From the NCBI GenBank assembly GCA_964509545.1, contig CAZDXQ010000020.1, positions 1 to 56,860 on the forward strand: a stretch of 56,860 nucleotides of DNA. The letters run 5' to 3'. The stretch comes from JADJWR01 sp964509545 (lineage in GTDB: Bacteria; Pseudomonadota; Gammaproteobacteria; Burkholderiales; Burkholderiaceae_F). Under the pieces are notes generated by a model. It was not told the origin of the DNA and made no database searches. It saw nothing but the letters and a program-made list of their open reading frames with translations. Every line of letters starts with the position of its first letter. The stretch's first letter is position 1. The translations under genes were made by a program, and so were the position numbers. Shown here in pieces: positions 17,071-25,311 of this stretch.

Positions 17071-17173
17071 TGGAGATGTGGTGAGGTGATACTGTCCCGC
17101 GCCGCGAAGGGGTCGGGTTGGCGCGGAATTGACACCTGTGCTGCAATGCGCGCACCTGGCATTCGGGACGCTG

Positions 17174-19450
17174 ATGGCGAGCACGGCAGAGGGGCGCGAA
17201 GGATGGTGGCACTCACTCCTGCGCCGCGGTGGTGCGGCGCGAGGTGACATCGCCGGCGGGCTGACTGCCGCCCTGGTGCTTCCTGCGATCGAAGGTGGCT
17301 ACGGGCTGATCGCTTTCGCGCCGCTCGGTCCGGAGCACGCGCCGATCGGCTTTCTTCTCGGCGCGTTCGCGGCGGCGCTGGCGAGCATCGTGTCCTGGCT
17401 TGCCGGCGGGCGCGGGCCGCTGCTCAGCGGCTCGGGGGCGGCGCTGGCGCTGCTGGTGTCCTCCCTGGCCGCGGCGCTGATCACCGATGCACGCTTTCTG
17501 GGCGCGGACGGCCGGCCGTTCCTGCCCACGATCCTCGCTTTCGTAGCCCTCGGTGTCGTGCTGGCTGGCGCGCTGCAGGTGGCGCTGGCGACGATGCGCC
17601 TGGGCGGGCTGGTGCACTTCGTGCCGTTTCCGGTGCACGCGGGCTACATCAACGGCTCGGCGGTGCTGATAGTGGGCGCCATGATCCCGCATGTCCTCGG
17701 GCTGCCGCATTCCATTGACCCCGTCGACCTGCGGCAGACGCAATGGCTGGCGCCGGCCATTGCGCTGGCCGTGCTTGTCGTCGCGCTGCGACCGCCGTCG
17801 TGGACGCGGCCGGTGCCGCCGTACCTGACCGCCGTGCTCGTCGGCACCGGGCTGCACCATCTTCTGGCGCACACCCCGCTGGCGGGCGGACTCGGGCCGC
17901 TGCTCGATGCGCCGGAGTTCCACTGGCCGGGGCTGACGGTGATGGCGCCGCTGGCGGACCACGTCGGCGACGGTCTGCTGCGCGACAAGTTCTGGCTGCT
18001 GCTGCAGTTCGCGGCGGCCGTGGCCATGATGTCCAGCCTGCAGTCGGCGCTTGCCGGTTCGACGATCGACGAACTGACCCGCAGGCGCCGCTCCAGCGAG
18101 CGGGAATTGTTCGCGCAGGGCATGGCCAACGTGGCGGTCGGAGTCGTTGGCGCGCCTCCGAGCGCAGCGTCGACCACGCGCAGCAAGCTGAACCTCGATG
18201 CGGGCGGCACCACGGCGATGTCGCGACTGGTCTTCGGGCTCAGCCTGTTCCTGGCGCTGCTGCTTGGCCTGCGCTTCATGGACCAGGTGCCGATGGCAGC
18301 GATCGCCGGCATCTTCCTCGCCGTGGCGGTCGGCCTGTTCGACGACTGGACCCGTGGCGCCTCGGTGGTGCTCTGGCGGCAGGCGCACAAGCGGCGTCTG
18401 CCGTTGCGGCTCGCGCAGAGCTACGCGGCGATGCTGCTGGTGGCCGGGGTCACCGTCTTCGTCTCGCTGCCCGTGGCCATCGGGCTGGGCACGCTGGTGG
18501 CGATGGTGATGTTCATCCGCAGCAACAGCAAGCCGCCGATCCGGCAGGTCGTCCACGCCGACCGGCACAATTCGCGCAAGGTACGCCCGGCGGCCGATGC
18601 CGAACTGCTGCGCGAGTTCGGCCGCAGGATCGCGCTGGTCGAACTCGACGGCGCGCTTTTCTTCGGCACCGCGGAAAAGGCGGACGAAGAGATCGAGCGG
18701 CTGGCGCAGCGTGCAGACTACATCGTGATCGACTTCGAGCGCGTCAGCGAAGTCGACGCCAGCGGCGCGAGAGTGCTACTGCAGGCGGCGGATGCGGTGC
18801 GGCGCGCCGGCCGGCACCTGCTGCTCGCGGGCATGGTGCCCGGCGATGGGCGCATGCGGATGATCCGCGACATGGATGTCCACGGGCGGTTGGGCGAGGC
18901 GCAGTTCTTTCCCGACGCCGACCGCGCGCTCGAGTATGCGGAAGATCAATTGCTGGCATCGCTGGCGCGACCGTCGTCCGAGCGCAAGGCGCTGAAGCTG
19001 GAGCAGACGCTGCTCGGCGCCGGCCTGACCGCTGCCGAACTCGATCAACTCGCCGCAATGACGGTGGAACGCCGCATCGCCAGGGGCGAGGCCGTATTCC
19101 GCCGCGGCGACCCGGGCGACGCGATGTACGTGTCGCTGCAGGGGCAGGTCGGCATCTGGCTGCCCGCCGTGGGCGCCGACGGCGACCGCGGACGGGCCCG
19201 ACGCATGGTCTCGTACGCGCCGGGCGTGGCCTTTGGCGAGATGGGCCTGCTGCAGGGGCGGCCGCGCTCGGCCGATGCCATTGCCGAAGAAGACGCGGTG
19301 GTGCTGGAATTGTCGCGCGCGCACTACGAACGGATCGCGGCCGAGAATCCGGCGCTGCACAGCAAGCTGCTGCTGAACCTCAGCCTGCTGATGGCGTCGC
19401 GGGTGCGTGCGCTGACCGACGAACTCGAAGCGGCGAACAGCGCCCGCTGA
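17174..19450 (+). CDS. SulP-family anion transporter with STAS and cyclic-nucleotide-binding domains
   Basis: 758 residues from the ATG at 17174; a TTG at 17129 is an alternative. Residues about 20-450 are a hydrophobic SulP/SLC26 transporter core with many membrane segments. A STAS domain follows at about 480-590 with VSEVDASGARVLL, the Ser-containing loop. A cNMP-binding domain lies at about 620-735, with phosphate-binding cassette FGEMGLLQGRPRSADA that keeps the Glu and Arg needed to hold the cyclic phosphate. SulP proteins move sulfate, bicarbonate or dicarboxylates; the ion here is unknown. A cyclic-nucleotide-gated anion transporter is the natural reading. It is followed 39 bases later by another cNMP-binding protein. 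Confidence 0.88.
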   Translation: MASTAEGREGWWHSLLRRGGAARGDIAGGLTAALVLPAIEGGYGLIAFAPLGPEHAPIGFLLGAFAAALASIVSWLAGGRGPLLSGSGAALALLVSSLAAALITDARFLGADGRPFLPTILAFVALGVVLAGALQVALATMRLGGLVHFVPFPVHAGYINGSAVLIVGAMIPHVLGLPHSIDPVDLRQTQWLAPAIALAVLVVALRPPSWTRPVPPYLTAVLVGTGLHHLLAHTPLAGGLGPLLDAPEFHWPGLTVMAPLADHVGDGLLRDKFWLLLQFAAAVAMMSSLQSALAGSTIDELTRRRRSSERELFAQGMANVAVGVVGAPPSAASTTRSKLNLDAGGTTAMSRLVFGLSLFLALLLGLRFMDQVPMAAIAGIFLAVAVGLFDDWTRGASVVLWRQAHKRRLPLRLAQSYAAMLLVAGVTVFVSLPVAIGLGTLVAMVMFIRSNSKPPIRQVVHADRHNSRKVRPAADAELLREFGRRIALVELDGALFFGTAEKADEEIERLAQRADYIVIDFERVSEVDASGARVLLQAADAVRRAGRHLLLAGMVPGDGRMRMIRDMDVHGRLGEAQFFPDADRALEYAEDQLLASLARPSSERKALKLEQTLLGAGLTAAELDQLAAMTVERRIARGEAVFRRGDPGDAMYVSLQGQVGIWLPAVGADGDRGRARRMVSYAPGVAFGEMGLLQGRPRSADAIAEEDAVVLELSRAHYERIAAENPALHSKLLLNLSLLMASRVRALTDELEAANSAR

Positions 19451-19489
19451 CCGCGCGCCGCGGCCGGGAAAAGCACAGGGAGCGTTTCG

Positions 19490-21358
19490 ATGGTCACCGA
19501 CTCGGCCAGATCTGCGCACCGCGAAGCGCTGCTGGCGCAGCACCTGACGGCACTGTTCGGCGACCTCGGCGCGGCGACGATCGATTTCCTGCGCCAGCAC
19601 CTGCGCTGGGTCGAAGTGGCCGCGGGCGAGGTGCTGATGGAGCAGGGCACGCCCGGCGAGTCGGCCTACCTGTCGATCAGCGGCCGGCTGCGCGTCTACA
19701 TCACCGGCGACGACGGCGCCACGCGCATGGTGCGCGAACTCGGCCGCGGCGAGGTGATCGGCGAAATGAGCCTTTACACCGGCGAGCCGCGCTCGGCGAC
19801 CGTGGTGGCGATCCGCGATTCGGTGCTGGTCAGGCTCGACAAACCGCAGTTCGAGGCGCTGCTGGCTTCCAATCCGCAGATCTCGATCACGTTCACCCGC
19901 CAGATCATCGGTCGGCTGCAAACGCAGGATCTGCGCCGCCCGCTGCCGGCGCCGATCACCGTCGGCGTGCTGCCGGTCACCGATGGCGTCGCGCTGGCCG
20001 ACTTTGCCCGCCGGCTCATGGCGCAGTTGCAGCGCTTCGGACGGGTCTGCCTGATCGATGCCGCGGCGATGGATCGTTCGCTCGGCGGCGATGGCGTCGC
20101 GCGACGCGACGAGGCGGATGCCGGCGGACGCATCGCCGCCGTGCTCGACGGCTACGAGGCCGAGCACGACTTCGTGCTGCTGCTCGCGGATGCCGAGCCC
20201 GGTGCCTGGACCCGACGTTGCGTGCGCCACAGCGACGAACTGCTGCTCGTCGCCGATGCGACCAGGCCGCCTGCCGTGCACCCGATCGAGCAGGTTTGCC
20301 TTGCCGAGCGGCCGGCGCGCGCCGAAGCCGGCGAAATCCTCGTCCTGCTTCACCCGGCCGATCGCGATTGCCCGCGCGGCGCGCGCAACTGGCTGGCGCG
20401 TCGGCCGGTGACCGGGCACGTCAACCTGCGTCCGGCGCTGGAGCGCGACATGGCGCGGCTGGCGAGGCTGCTCAGCCGCAATGCCGTCGGCCTCGTGCTC
20501 GGCGGCGGCGGCGCGCGCGGCTTCGCCCATCTGGGCGCTTGGCGGGCGCTGCGCGCCCGCGGCGTCGACATCGACTACGTCGGCGGAACGAGCATCGGCG
20601 CGGTGATGGCGGCGCTGATCGCCGCCGATCCCGATATCGACAAGGCGATCGAGGTCGCGCGCAACGCCTTTCGCGTCAATCCGACCGGCGATTTCAACCT
20701 GCTGCCGATGGTGTCACTGATCAAGGGCCGCCGCGCGCGCGCCGCCATCCACGCGGCGATCGACCAGCTGGTCGGTGGCGCCGTCGACATCGAGGACCTG
20801 TGGCTCGGCTATTTCTGCATCGCCACCAACTACTCGCAGGCGCGCGAGCAGCCGATCGACAAGGGCGACCTCGGGCGGGCAATGCTCGCCAGCATTGCCA
20901 TTCCGGGCGCGCTGCCGCCGGTGATCCGCGACGGCGACCTGCTGTGCGACGGCGGCACGTTCAACAACTTCCCGGTCGACGTGATGCGCGCCGTGCGTGG
21001 CATCGGCAAGGTGATCGGCGTCGATCTGGGGGTGCGCAACCCGCGCCGCCTGTCGTTCGATGAGGTGCCGGGGAGCTGGACGCTGCTGCTCGACCGGCTG
21101 CTGCGCGGCCGCAGCCGCAGGTTCCGGCTGCCTTCGCTCACGTCCTACCTGCTGAACATCACGATCCTGTACAGCATCTCGCGGCAGCAGCAGACGCGCC
21201 GGCTGACGGATCTTTACCTGAATCCGCCGCTGTTCAAGGTCGGCCTGCTGCAGTGGTCGCGCTTCGAGCAGATCGTCCGTCAGGGCGAGCACTACGCCGC
21301 CGAAGTGCTCGACAAGCTGGGTCCCGAAGAGCGCGCTGCGCTCGGCGTCAGGGCCTGA
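19490..21358 (+). CDS. Patatin-like phospholipase with N-terminal cyclic-nucleotide-binding domain (NTE type)
   Basis: 622 residues. Residues about 20-150 are a cNMP-binding domain with intact cassette IGEMSLYTGEPRSATV. Residues about 330-520 are a patatin domain: oxyanion loop LGGGGARGFAHLG, nucleophile Ser368 in GGTSIGA, and Asp487 in CDGGTFNNFP completing the Ser-Asp dyad. This is the layout of neuropathy-target-esterase-like lysophospholipases. The region between (about 160-320) has no clear domain. No signal peptide is seen, so it probably acts at the inner face of the membrane. It is likely cotranscribed with the SulP gene. Confidence 0.92.
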   Translation: MVTDSARSAHREALLAQHLTALFGDLGAATIDFLRQHLRWVEVAAGEVLMEQGTPGESAYLSISGRLRVYITGDDGATRMVRELGRGEVIGEMSLYTGEPRSATVVAIRDSVLVRLDKPQFEALLASNPQISITFTRQIIGRLQTQDLRRPLPAPITVGVLPVTDGVALADFARRLMAQLQRFGRVCLIDAAAMDRSLGGDGVARRDEADAGGRIAAVLDGYEAEHDFVLLLADAEPGAWTRRCVRHSDELLLVADATRPPAVHPIEQVCLAERPARAEAGEILVLLHPADRDCPRGARNWLARRPVTGHVNLRPALERDMARLARLLSRNAVGLVLGGGGARGFAHLGAWRALRARGVDIDYVGGTSIGAVMAALIAADPDIDKAIEVARNAFRVNPTGDFNLLPMVSLIKGRRARAAIHAAIDQLVGGAVDIEDLWLGYFCIATNYSQAREQPIDKGDLGRAMLASIAIPGALPPVIRDGDLLCDGGTFNNFPVDVMRAVRGIGKVIGVDLGVRNPRRLSFDEVPGSWTLLLDRLLRGRSRRFRLPSLTSYLLNITILYSISRQQQTRRLTDLYLNPPLFKVGLLQWSRFEQIVRQGEHYAAEVLDKLGPEERAALGVRA

Positions 21359-21373
21359 ATCCGCCGGCGAGGC

Positions 21374-22189
21374 TCAGCCCGGGCGCGGCCAGAACAGGTA
21401 GGCATCCATCGCCAGCACGCTGCTGTCGACACCGAGGTCGAGGCGTTCGGCGCGCGGCGCCGGCCCGGCCGCGCCGAACGCAAACGGCAGTGGCAGGAAG
21501 TGCTCGTCGCTCGGATGCGCGCGCCGCGCGTGCGGCGCCATGTCCAGCCAGCGCGCCAGCCGCTCGCGGTCGTCACGGCGCAGGACGTCGTCGATCCAGG
21601 CGCTGAACTCGCGCACGTAGACCGCCGCCGCGGTATCGACCGGTTGCATGCGGTGTCGGCGGGCCTGCTCGATCCATTCGTGCAGGTTGTGCGTCAGGTG
21701 ACCGGAGCCGATGATCAGCACGCCCGCGTCACGCAACGGCGCCAGGATTTCGCCCAGCCGCAGATGGTGCGCGGCGCCGAGCTGGGTCTGCAGCGAGATC
21801 TGCGTCACCGGCACGTCGGCCTGCGGATACATGTGCAGCAGTGGCACCCAGGCGCCGTGATCGAGCCCGCGGCAGCCGTTGCCATTGGCCGACATGCCGG
21901 CAGCGCGGACGAGATCGATCGCGCGCTGCGCCACTTCCGGTGCGCCGGCCGCGGCGTAGCGCAGTTCGTACAGCGCGGCCGGGAAGCCGCCGAAGTCATG
22001 GATCGTCTCCGGACGGCTGCCGGTGGTCAGCATCGGCCACTCGCTTTCCCAGTGCGCCGAGGCGACCAGCACGGCCTTCGGCCGCGGCAGGTCGCGGCCG
22101 AGCGCTGCCCACGCCGCCCCGGCACGGCCGGCGGCCAGCGCGTGCATGGGCGAGCCGTGCGAAATGAAGAGCGTGGGCAGCGTGGTCAT
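21374..22189 (-). CDS. LigB-family extradiol dioxygenase (4,5-DOPA dioxygenase/YgiD type)
   Basis: 271 residues, the usual YgiD/DodA size. Metal-binding and catalytic histidines are visible in FISHGSPMHAL, VLVASAHWES, CRGLDHGAWVPL and GSGHLTHNL. Such enzymes open catechol rings, for example DOPA to a seco-DOPA product, using Fe or Zn. It is the last gene of a minus-strand DoxX-GST-dioxygenase operon (gap of 10 bases to the GST). That setting fits handling of catechols or quinones. It converges with the patatin gene, only 15 bases apart. Confidence 0.9.
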   Translation of the reverse strand: MTTLPTLFISHGSPMHALAAGRAGAAWAALGRDLPRPKAVLVASAHWESEWPMLTTGSRPETIHDFGGFPAALYELRYAAAGAPEVAQRAIDLVRAAGMSANGNGCRGLDHGAWVPLLHMYPQADVPVTQISLQTQLGAAHHLRLGEILAPLRDAGVLIIGSGHLTHNLHEWIEQARRHRMQPVDTAAAVYVREFSAWIDDVLRRDDRERLARWLDMAPHARRAHPSDEHFLPLPFAFGAAGPAPRAERLDLGVDSSVLAMDAYLFWPRPG

Positions 22190-22199
22190 GGCCGCGAGC

Positions 22200-22805
22200 C
22201 TACTTCAACAGGCCTTCGGCGCGCAGTGCTTCGGCCACCTTGGGGCGTGCGGCGACCCGTGCGACGTACCGCTGCAGCGTCGGCCAGGCGGCCAGATCGA
22301 CACCGGTCCACTGGCCCCAGTTGAGGAGGGTGAACAGATAGGCATCAGCGATGCTGAAACGCCCGGCCAGGTACTCGCGGCCATCGAGCTGGCGCGCCAG
22401 CCAGTCGAGGCGCGCGCCGAGCCGGGCGCGCACGCGCTGCTTCTCGTCTTCGGTGCTGTCGGCCTTCCACAGCGGGCCGAACCCCTTGTGGATCTCGGTG
22501 GCGATGAAGTTCAGCCATTCCTGTAGGCGATAACGTTTCATCGTGCCGGCGGCCGGAGCCAGTCCGGCGGCGGGCGCGCGGTCGGCCAGGTACTGCAGCA
22601 GCACCGCCGCCTCCGTCATCCGCTCGCCGCTGTCGAGTTCGAGTGTCGGCACATAGCCCTTGGGGTTGATCTGCCGGTAGTCGGCGCCGTCCTCGGTCTT
22701 GCCGGCGCGCAGGTCGACCTTGATGCGCGCGTGCGGCAGGCCAAGTTCGCGCAGCACGATGTGCGGCGCCAGCGAGCAGGCACCGGGAGAGAAGTACAGT
22801 TTCAT
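22200..22805 (-). CDS. Beta-class glutathione S-transferase
   Basis: 201 residues. The N-terminal thioredoxin fold starts MKLYFSPGACSLAPHIVL; Cys10 is the beta-class catalytic cysteine. The cis-Pro segment is GYVPTLEL and the C-terminal helical domain includes the N-capping motif FSIADAYLF. It should conjugate glutathione to electrophiles, and in this operon perhaps quinones or ring-cleavage products. It lies between the DoxX gene and the extradiol dioxygenase with short gaps. Confidence 0.93.
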   Translation of the reverse strand: MKLYFSPGACSLAPHIVLRELGLPHARIKVDLRAGKTEDGADYRQINPKGYVPTLELDSGERMTEAAVLLQYLADRAPAAGLAPAAGTMKRYRLQEWLNFIATEIHKGFGPLWKADSTEDEKQRVRARLGARLDWLARQLDGREYLAGRFSIADAYLFTLLNWGQWTGVDLAAWPTLQRYVARVAARPKVAEALRAEGLLK

Positions 22806-22832
22806 GGTTCGGTCCTCGTCGGGAGCACAGGT

Positions 22833-23255
22833 TCAGGCGGCCTGCAGTTGCGGGCGGCGGGCGCGCAGGTTCTCCAGCGCGTAAGCACCCTGGCCCAGCA
22901 GCACCTGCACGATCGAAGCGACGGTCAGGAACGCGGGGTACTCCCAGCCGCCCTTCGGCGCAGAGAAGACCCAGCCGTTGCCGGCGTGGACCCAGGTTGC
23001 ACCGAGCAGCACCGGGATCAGCGCCGCGGCGACCAGCCGGGTCTGCACGCCGAGGATCAGCATCGCGCCGCCGACCAGTTCGGCGGCAAAGGTCGCATAG
23101 GCGAGCACGGCGGGCAGGCCGAGCGACTGGAAGAACTGCACGGTGCCGGGCAGCGTGAACACGAAAAGCTTGAGCAGGGCGTGGGCAACGAACATCAGGC
23201 CCAGCGACAGGCGCAGCACGAGGGCCGCGTAGGGGGCAGTGCGGGTTTCGATCAT
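22833..23255 (-). CDS. DoxX-family membrane protein
   Basis: 140 residues from the ATG at 23255, which has GGAGG six bases upstream; the frame stays open further upstream but that part is not DoxX-like. Four hydrophobic segments are evident, starting with YAALVLRLSLGLMFVAHALL and including the AELVGGAMLILGV helix typical of DoxX/YphA proteins. Members act as membrane partners of redox enzymes or in thiol stress; the precise role is unknown. First gene of the operon, divergent from a LysR regulator. Confidence 0.87.
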   Translation of the reverse strand: MIETRTAPYAALVLRLSLGLMFVAHALLKLFVFTLPGTVQFFQSLGLPAVLAYATFAAELVGGAMLILGVQTRLVAAALIPVLLGATWVHAGNGWVFSAPKGGWEYPAFLTVASIVQVLLGQGAYALENLRARRPQLQAA

Positions 23256-23406
23256 GGCGTCCTCCAGGAAAGACGGGTTGGGCTGGGAGCTTCGGGACGA
23301 GCCGCCAGTGCGATCCCGTCCAGTGGTCGCCACTGTATTTGTCGCCGAATCGAGGATAAATAGCTACCTGCTAAACAAACTATCCCGAAAAACGGAATAA
23401 TTAGGC
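23256..23406. promoter_or_regulatory. Divergent promoter region with candidate LysR sites
   Basis: This region lies between doxX (minus) and the LysR gene (plus). 23321-23335 is a perfect inverted repeat, CAGTGG TCG CCACTG. 23382-23398 is a near-palindrome, ATCCCG AAAAA CGGAAT, in an AT-rich stretch next to the LysR start, the form expected of a LysR box. Promoters should lie in the AT-rich part 23350-23400. Exact -35/-10 elements cannot be fixed. Confidence 0.45.
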
Positions 23407-24363
23407 ATGGACCGGCTCGCTGCGATGCAGGCGTTCGTTCACGTCGTCGAGGCGGGCAGCTTCGTGCGCGCAGCCGAAAAGCTCGGCGCTTCGACCTCGT
23501 CGACCTCGCGCCTGATCGCCGATCTCGAGGCTCATCTCGGCGCGCGGCTGCTCAACCGCACGACACGCAGGCTGTCGCTGACGGAAACCGGGCAGGCCTA
23601 TTACGAGCGTTGCGTGCAGCTGCTGGCCGACATCGGCGAGGCGGAAGCTGCAGCCGGCGCGGCCGCGGCAGCCCCGTCGGGGCGTCTGAAGCTGACCTGC
23701 CCGTACAACCTGCTGGCGCAGCCGATCGCGCCCGCGCTGGCCGAATTCAATCGCCGCCATCCGCAGGTGAGCTTCGACGTGACCGTGGCCGACCGGGTGA
23801 TCGATCTGGTCGATGAAGGCTTCGACCTGGCGGTACGCATCGGCGCCCCCGGCGGCGAGCAGCTCGTCGCGCGGCGGCTGGGCGCGACACACCTGCTCGC
23901 CTGCGCCTCGCCGGCCTACGTCGCGCAGCACGGCTCGCCGCAGTCGCCGGAAGAACTCGGCCGGCATCGCGTGCTGACCTACGCCTATGTCGCTTCGCCG
24001 TTCCAGTGGCGACTCTTCGATCGCGACGGCCAGCCGCACGAAGTGCGCGTCGGCGGGCCGCTGCACGGCAACAGCGGCGAACTGCTCGTCGCGGCCGCAG
24101 CGGCGGGCATGGGTATCGTGCTCGAACCGGACTTCGTGGTGGGGCCGTACCTGGCGCGAGGCGAACTGGTGCGGCTGCTGCCGGATTGTAGCGGGCCGAA
24201 ACTCGACGTCTGGGCCGTTTACCCGAGCCGCCGCCACCTGTCGGCCAAGGTGCGCGCGTTCGTGGCCTACCTGGCCGAGGTCTTTGCCGGCGATCCCTTG
24301 CGGCCGCCCGCCGAACAGGCGGCGGCTCGCGGCGCCCGAGCCCGACCACGCGCTGTCCGCTGA
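23407..24363 (+). CDS. LysR-family transcriptional regulator
   Basis: 318 residues. The winged helix-turn-helix is at about 1-60 (MDRLAAMQAFVHVVEAGSF, then STSRLIADLEAHLGARLL) and the effector-binding domain at about 90-295. It is most like the large group of LysR proteins that control divergent oxidoreductase or detoxification genes. Its position head to head with the DoxX-GST-dioxygenase operon makes that operon the likely target, with the inducer perhaps a quinone or catechol. The C-terminal 20 residues are Ala/Arg-rich and low in information. Confidence 0.92.
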   Translation: MDRLAAMQAFVHVVEAGSFVRAAEKLGASTSSTSRLIADLEAHLGARLLNRTTRRLSLTETGQAYYERCVQLLADIGEAEAAAGAAAAAPSGRLKLTCPYNLLAQPIAPALAEFNRRHPQVSFDVTVADRVIDLVDEGFDLAVRIGAPGGEQLVARRLGATHLLACASPAYVAQHGSPQSPEELGRHRVLTYAYVASPFQWRLFDRDGQPHEVRVGGPLHGNSGELLVAAAAAGMGIVLEPDFVVGPYLARGELVRLLPDCSGPKLDVWAVYPSRRHLSAKVRAFVAYLAEVFAGDPLRPPAEQAAARGARARPRAVR

Positions 24364-24453
24364 CCCTCGGGGTCCGGCAGCCCTGCGGCCAAAGTTCCGG
24401 CACCGCTGGCCTGCTGCTTTGCATCAATAGATGCGGACCTCTACCGCTGGCGG

Positions 24454-24494
24454 TTGACCGCGGCCCCGCCGGTCGGAAATAGTACGAACGTTCG
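24454..24494 (+). promoter_or_regulatory. Sigma-70-like promoter with overlapping TetR-type operator
   Basis: TTGACC (24454-24459) and AATAGT (24478-24483), 18 bases apart, resemble -35 and -10 elements. The palindrome CGAACGTTCG (24485-24494) begins right after the -10, where transcription would start. A repressor bound here would block the promoter, as expected for autoregulation by the TetR gene that follows. A 10-bp palindrome alone would occur by chance dozens of times in a window this size; the placement is what makes it credible. Confidence 0.5.
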
Positions 24495-24551
24495 ATTTTT
24501 TTCGGAGCAGGGAACGTGTATTCCTGCCCTGAGCGGGAGCCGACCCGACCG

Positions 24552-25295
24552 ATGCCCCTAGCCGCCGCCATCCATTCGCTCGCAGGGCCGCTGCGCGACC
24601 GGCTGCGCCCGCGCAAGGGCGAGCTGACGCGGGCTGCGATCGTCGAGGCGGCACTGGCGATCGCCCGCCGCGATGGTCTCGAAGGCCTGACCATCGGCGA
24701 CCTCGCCGCGCAGATGCAGATGAGCAAGAGCGGGGTTTTCGCGCATTTCGGCTCGCGCGAGGAACTGCAGCGCGCAGTGCTGGCCGAATACGCGGCCCGA
24801 TTCGTCGATGCGGTGCTGCGGCCGGCGGTACGCAAGCCGCGCGGGCTGGCCCGGCTGCGGGCGATCCTGGACAACTGGCTCAAGCTGCTGATGCGCGAGA
24901 TCGAGCAGGGCTGCCTGATGATCAGCGGCAGCATCGAATACGACGACCGTCCCGGGCCAATGCGCGAGGCGGTGGTCGGGATCATCCGCGGCTGGACCGC
25001 CGAACTGCTGCGCGCGATCGAGGACGCCAGGGCGACCGGCGAACTGCGTGCCGACGTCGATGCCGGCCAGCTGGCTTTCGAGATCTACGGACTGATGCTC
25101 GGTTTCCACCAGAACGCGCGCCTGCTGCGCGCCGCAGACAGCACGCGCCGCGCCCGGGCGGGACTGCAAAGACTGCTCGATGACGCCCGGGCGCCGGAGA
25201 ACCCCCTTGCCGCGGCGGGCCGCGCCCGGCGTAAGACACCGATCCGCAATTCGACCCAGCGCCACGGCGGCAAGGCCGCCGCGGCGCCGAAGTAG
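24552..25295 (+). CDS. TetR/AcrR-family regulator of the adjacent fatty-acid genes
   Basis: 247 residues from the ATG at 24552; a GTG at 24516 with GGAG eight bases upstream would add 12. The helix-turn-helix lies at about 30-75: TRAAIVEAALAIARRDG, then MSKSGVFAHFGSREEL. The C-terminal part is the ligand domain of the TetR_C type common in fatty-acid regulators. The tail from about 215 is basic and low-complexity. It ends 16 bases before the acyl-CoA dehydrogenase gene, so it probably represses its own operon and responds to an acyl-CoA. Confidence 0.9.
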   Translation: MPLAAAIHSLAGPLRDRLRPRKGELTRAAIVEAALAIARRDGLEGLTIGDLAAQMQMSKSGVFAHFGSREELQRAVLAEYAARFVDAVLRPAVRKPRGLARLRAILDNWLKLLMREIEQGCLMISGSIEYDDRPGPMREAVVGIIRGWTAELLRAIEDARATGELRADVDAGQLAFEIYGLMLGFHQNARLLRAADSTRRARAGLQRLLDDARAPENPLAAAGRARRKTPIRNSTQRHGGKAAAAPK

Positions 25296-25311
25296 CCCCC
25301 GAGGAGTAGCC

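Noticed and set aside
17743..21063. A 1106-codon plus-strand frame crossing the SulP and patatin genes
   Set aside because: It is a shifted frame of two recognised genes, dominated by Arg and Ala, with no motifs.
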